Source: Pirellulales bacterium (GTDB lineage Bacteria; Planctomycetota; Planctomycetia; Pirellulales; JAEUIK01). From it: a stretch of 64,000 bases of DNA. A program made the translations under genes and the position numbers. Below, one piece after another: positions 61,918 to 64,000 of this stretch (its first letter is position 1; each line of letters starts with the position of its first letter). The notes under the pieces were generated by a model that saw only the letters and a program-made list of their open reading frames with translations, made no database searches and had not been told where the DNA came from. The stretch lies in NCBI GenBank assembly GCA_019694435.1, contig JAIBBZ010000014.1, positions 62,001-126,000 on the forward strand, given 5' to 3'.

Positions 61918-63338
61918 GGGGGTGAAATCCCTGTCAAACGAGGCTCAGGCGTCGCCTCGGCATCGAGGTCGCTCAGCGTACCGGACAAAGCCAGCACGCC
62001 GGACGAAACTACCCAGGCGCCCGGTTCGAGCGGCTGAGCGCCCGCCTGACGTTGTTGTTCGGATGGATTGGCCTGAATCCAAATCGCATCCGCCGAACGG
62101 TGCACGATCACCACCTTGCGGCGTTCGAACACTGTCGCATCGCGGGCCGGCGACACGAAGATCAATCCCAACGTCCCCTGGTCGATGACCGCCGTGGTCG
62201 GCAGCACCACGACGTCCGACGGCGGCGGTAGATCAATGGTGGCGGTGAGGAACTGCCCCGACCGCAGGCGGCCCTCCGGATTGTCGATCCAGCCGATCAC
62301 GGCGACGGTGTGCTGGTTGGGATCGATCACGTCGCCGATCCGTTCGATCGGCACGACGATTTCCGGACCGGTCGGATCATTCGCCACGCGGACTTTCAGC
62401 CGGCGCAGGGCCGCTTCCAATCGCAGCACTTGCGGGAGTTGATCCTCATACAGATTCACGACGACACCCAAGCGGTGCAGGTCGGCGATCTTGAACAGCA
62501 CGTCGCCCGCGTCGACCACGTCGCCGACAGGTGCGTTGTGCTCGACGATTACGCCGGTCAAAGGAGCGCGGATCTCCACTTCGGCCCAGCGACGTTCAAT
62601 TTCAGAATTCTGTTCTTGAGGTTGGGCATGCAGACGCTCGGCCTCGGCCTTGATCTCGCCGATTTCCTCTTCGGAGAAACGCCACGAGCGCAGCGTTCGC
62701 TCGGCGCGATTGGCCGCAATCAAGTCGGCCTCAAGATTGCGTTGAGCTTCGCGCACGACTCGTTCGGCGACCGCGCCGCTGGGCTCCAGCGACTTGAGAC
62801 GAGCGAGTGTTTGCTCATCGAGCCGCATGCGCGAAGTCGCATCGACCAGGTCGCTCTTTTCGTCGCCGACCTCGCGGCTCCACAGAACCGCCAACAATTC
62901 GCCTTGGGTCACCGAATCGCCAAACCGCAGCCAGTCGTCGGCCGCGCGCGTGACCCGATCTTCGGTGTTCAATCCGTGCCGGCGCAAGGCGACAATTTCG
63001 CCGGAAAAGCGGGCATTGACGCTGACCAGGCGATTCGGATCGATAAACAACTTGCCCGATAGCGAAATCTGCTGGGGACGCTGCACCGGCTCGGCCTGGC
63101 GCCAGGTGATCCCCAGCGATGCCACGGTCGACTTCGCTAAACGGAAGCTGGACGTTTGGCCGGGCAGCAACTCGGCCACAGCCGACGCCGCAGGTCCCTT
63201 AGCGGGCGGCTGCTGCCGCAGATGTTGCACCACAACGGGCATGAACCAATAGCCCGCCACGGTCGCGACAGCAACCGCGAAGACGGGCAAGACCAGTCGG
63301 ACCACCCACGTCGGTCGTGATCGGAGAGTGGACTGCAT
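61914..63338 (-). CDS. RND periplasmic adaptor protein (CusB/CzcB-like)
   Basis: A 474-residue membrane fusion protein. N-terminal membrane anchor VVRLVLPVFAVAVATVAGYW; then a barrel-sandwich lipoyl-like half RFSGEIVALRRHG and IRAPLTGVIVEHNAPVGDVV, separated by a long helical hairpin (about residues 150-260), and a beta-barrel with VVVNLYEDQLPQV. It connects the inner-membrane pump to an outer-membrane channel. ATG 63338 is chosen over GTG 63362. No histidine- or methionine-rich metal loops are seen, so the adaptor does not specify the metal. It is first in the operon before the permease gene. Confidence 0.9.
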   Translation of the reverse strand: MQSTLRSRPTWVVRLVLPVFAVAVATVAGYWFMPVVVQHLRQQPPAKGPAASAVAELLPGQTSSFRLAKSTVASLGITWRQAEPVQRPQQISLSGKLFIDPNRLVSVNARFSGEIVALRRHGLNTEDRVTRAADDWLRFGDSVTQGELLAVLWSREVGDEKSDLVDATSRMRLDEQTLARLKSLEPSGAVAERVVREAQRNLEADLIAANRAERTLRSWRFSEEEIGEIKAEAERLHAQPQEQNSEIERRWAEVEIRAPLTGVIVEHNAPVGDVVDAGDVLFKIADLHRLGVVVNLYEDQLPQVLRLEAALRRLKVRVANDPTGPEIVVPIERIGDVIDPNQHTVAVIGWIDNPEGRLRSGQFLTATIDLPPPSDVVVLPTTAVIDQGTLGLIFVSPARDATVFERRKVVIVHRSADAIWIQANPSEQQRQAGAQPLEPGAWVVSSGVLALSGTLSDLDAEATPEPRLTGISPP

Positions 63339-63417
63339 GCGTGGCCCTTCGTCGCTATACACGAGTTGGCCTTAGCATTCCGAAACGATGCCCTGGTGGG
63401 CCATCGCGATTCTGACA

Positions 63418-63446
63418 ACTCTGCCTCGATTTTAGCGAGGCAGAGT
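63418..63446 (-). terminator. perfect 11-bp hairpin after the LarA-like gene
   Basis: Arms 63418-63428 (ACTCTGCCTCG) and 63436-63446 match perfectly, with loop ATTTTAG. It lies 34 bases past the LarA-like stop codon and about 80 bases before the adaptor start, so it separates two minus-strand units. No T-run follows on either strand; it may be a factor-dependent terminator, an mRNA-end stabiliser or an operator. Confidence 0.4.
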
Positions 63447-63480
63447 CGATCATCGGGTTAAAATTCGCTAAGCCGGATGG

Positions 63481-64000
63481 TCAGGCCGCGAGCTGGGCGA
63501 GAACATAAGGCCCCTTGGGGATCACGGCGATGCGCGCCGTAGGTCCGTGCTGTGCAAGGGCCTCCGCCACGGCGGCCTCGACGCTCGCCGCACCTTCGAC
63601 GAACAATCGATCGAGCGTAACTTTGGGCAAGCCGTCGCTGACAATCTTCACCGCGGCTTTACGCCGCACCTTGGCCAGCTCTTCGAGCTGCCACTGGTCC
63701 ATCACGAAATAATCCTTGCCCAGGATGCGCTGGATGAACCCCTCGAGCGACGCGTGCTCGTCGAATAACTGCGTGAACTCGGGGCTGCCGATTCCTTCGC
63801 TCAGGCTCGCGGCCATGATGATCGTGCCGCCCTGCTTGACGATCGGCAGCGCCGCCGTGAGACCTTTGACCGACTGGTAGAACGTCGTGTCGAGCGGGTA
63901 GCCGGCCGAACTGGTGACGACGATATCGACCTGTTCGGTCACGGTATCGGTGACGATCCCGCGCACAATCTCGACGCCTTGCAGAAAGGCCTGCTCCATG
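63481..64000 (-). CDS. LarA-like nickel-dependent racemase family protein, C-terminal part
   Basis: The frame runs off the right end of the window; about 173 C-terminal residues are visible. [20 protein letters not shown] with [19 protein letters not shown] matches the conserved C-terminal region of LarA/DUF2088 proteins, where a Gly-Tyr-Pro-Leu-Asp segment is highly conserved. LarA uses a nickel-pincer cofactor for lactate racemisation, but many relatives act on other 2-hydroxy acids. The N-terminal pincer-binding Lys and His residues are outside the window, so activity cannot be judged. Confidence 0.85.
   Translation of the reverse strand, partial: MEQAFLQGVEIVRGIVTDTVTEQVDIVVTSSAGYPLDTTFYQSVKGLTAALPIVKQGGTIIMAASLSEGIGSPEFTQLFDEHASLEGFIQRILGKDYFVMDQWQLEELAKVRRKAAVKIVSDGLPKVTLDRLFVEGAASVEAAVAEALAQHGPTARIAVIPKGPYVLAQLAA

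Overview
The window is a high-GC, gene-dense bacterial chromosome segment with no IS elements, CRISPR arrays, phage genes or rRNA. Several features suggest a planctomycete, probably of the Pirellula side: exported proteins built on a CPFC motif, an EPNYLAKARHFWDP-type membrane protein, a Minf_1886-family protein, a DUF4404 protein, large numbers of GT-C/TPR membrane proteins and a giant acidic FHA protein. This placement is inferred from protein style and gene content; no phylogenetic marker search was possible.

Layout. 1-5088 (+): end of a MoxR ATPase, then DUF58 and TgpA-like transglutaminase genes (a standard module), then a YchF-like TGS GTPase. 5105-8288 (-): MBL-fold hydrolase, a small STN-like exported protein, DUF4404 and a methyltransferase. 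8321-9692 (+): a promoter and GAPDH. 9722-14749 (-): a coiled-coil lipoprotein, two ClpP paralogues, trigger factor, and tRNA-Gly(GCC) with its own promoter. 15034-18381 (+): FHA protein with a very long acidic disordered tail. 18471-33189 (-): a large envelope-glycan cluster (GT-C, GT9, GT4, polysaccharide deacetylase, two GT2, two CDP-alcohol phosphotransferases of which one is fused to a flippase, a KLHP-type GT-B transferase, an SpsF-like cytidylyltransferase and a HAD phosphatase), much of it with overlapping start/stop codons. 33257-41788: secreted nucleoside hydrolase, exported protein, NUDIX hydrolase, acyl-CoA synthetase, two membrane proteins. 41952-45654 (+): a tandem pair of GT-C proteins. 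45614-47548 (-): lipB-lipA and a lipoyl-domain-like gene. 47776-48267 (+): smpB. 48372-54933 (+): an ABC transporter whose permease carries a histidine-rich loop, followed by CPFC and CCFG exported proteins. 55015-58425 (+): RicT/PSP1 protein, Minf_1886 protein, GroES, squalene-cyclase-like exported protein. 58441-64000 (-): CzcAB-like RND pump and the 3' part of a LarA-like gene.

Three loci deserve most attention. (i) The lipoate locus pairs an intact LipA with a LipB that lacks both canonical catalytic residues and a lipoyl-like domain that lacks the acceptor lysine. (ii) The ABC locus looks like a metal (possibly zinc) system: 27 histidines in 78 residues of the permease's extracytoplasmic loop, two paired exported cysteine-motif families in mirrored order, and an AT-rich dyad directly upstream. 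(iii) The glycan cluster contains the parts expected for a phosphodiester-linked (teichoic-acid-like or glycerol/inositol-phosphate) surface polymer or lipid head group, including an unusual flippase-phosphotransferase fusion with a changed catalytic motif.

Additional regulatory signals seen: sigma70-like promoters before gap, tRNA-Gly and the glycan operon, dyads inside a promoter of the nucleoside hydrolase, and a perfect 11-bp hairpin after the LarA-like gene. smpB appears to start at a non-standard ACG codon.
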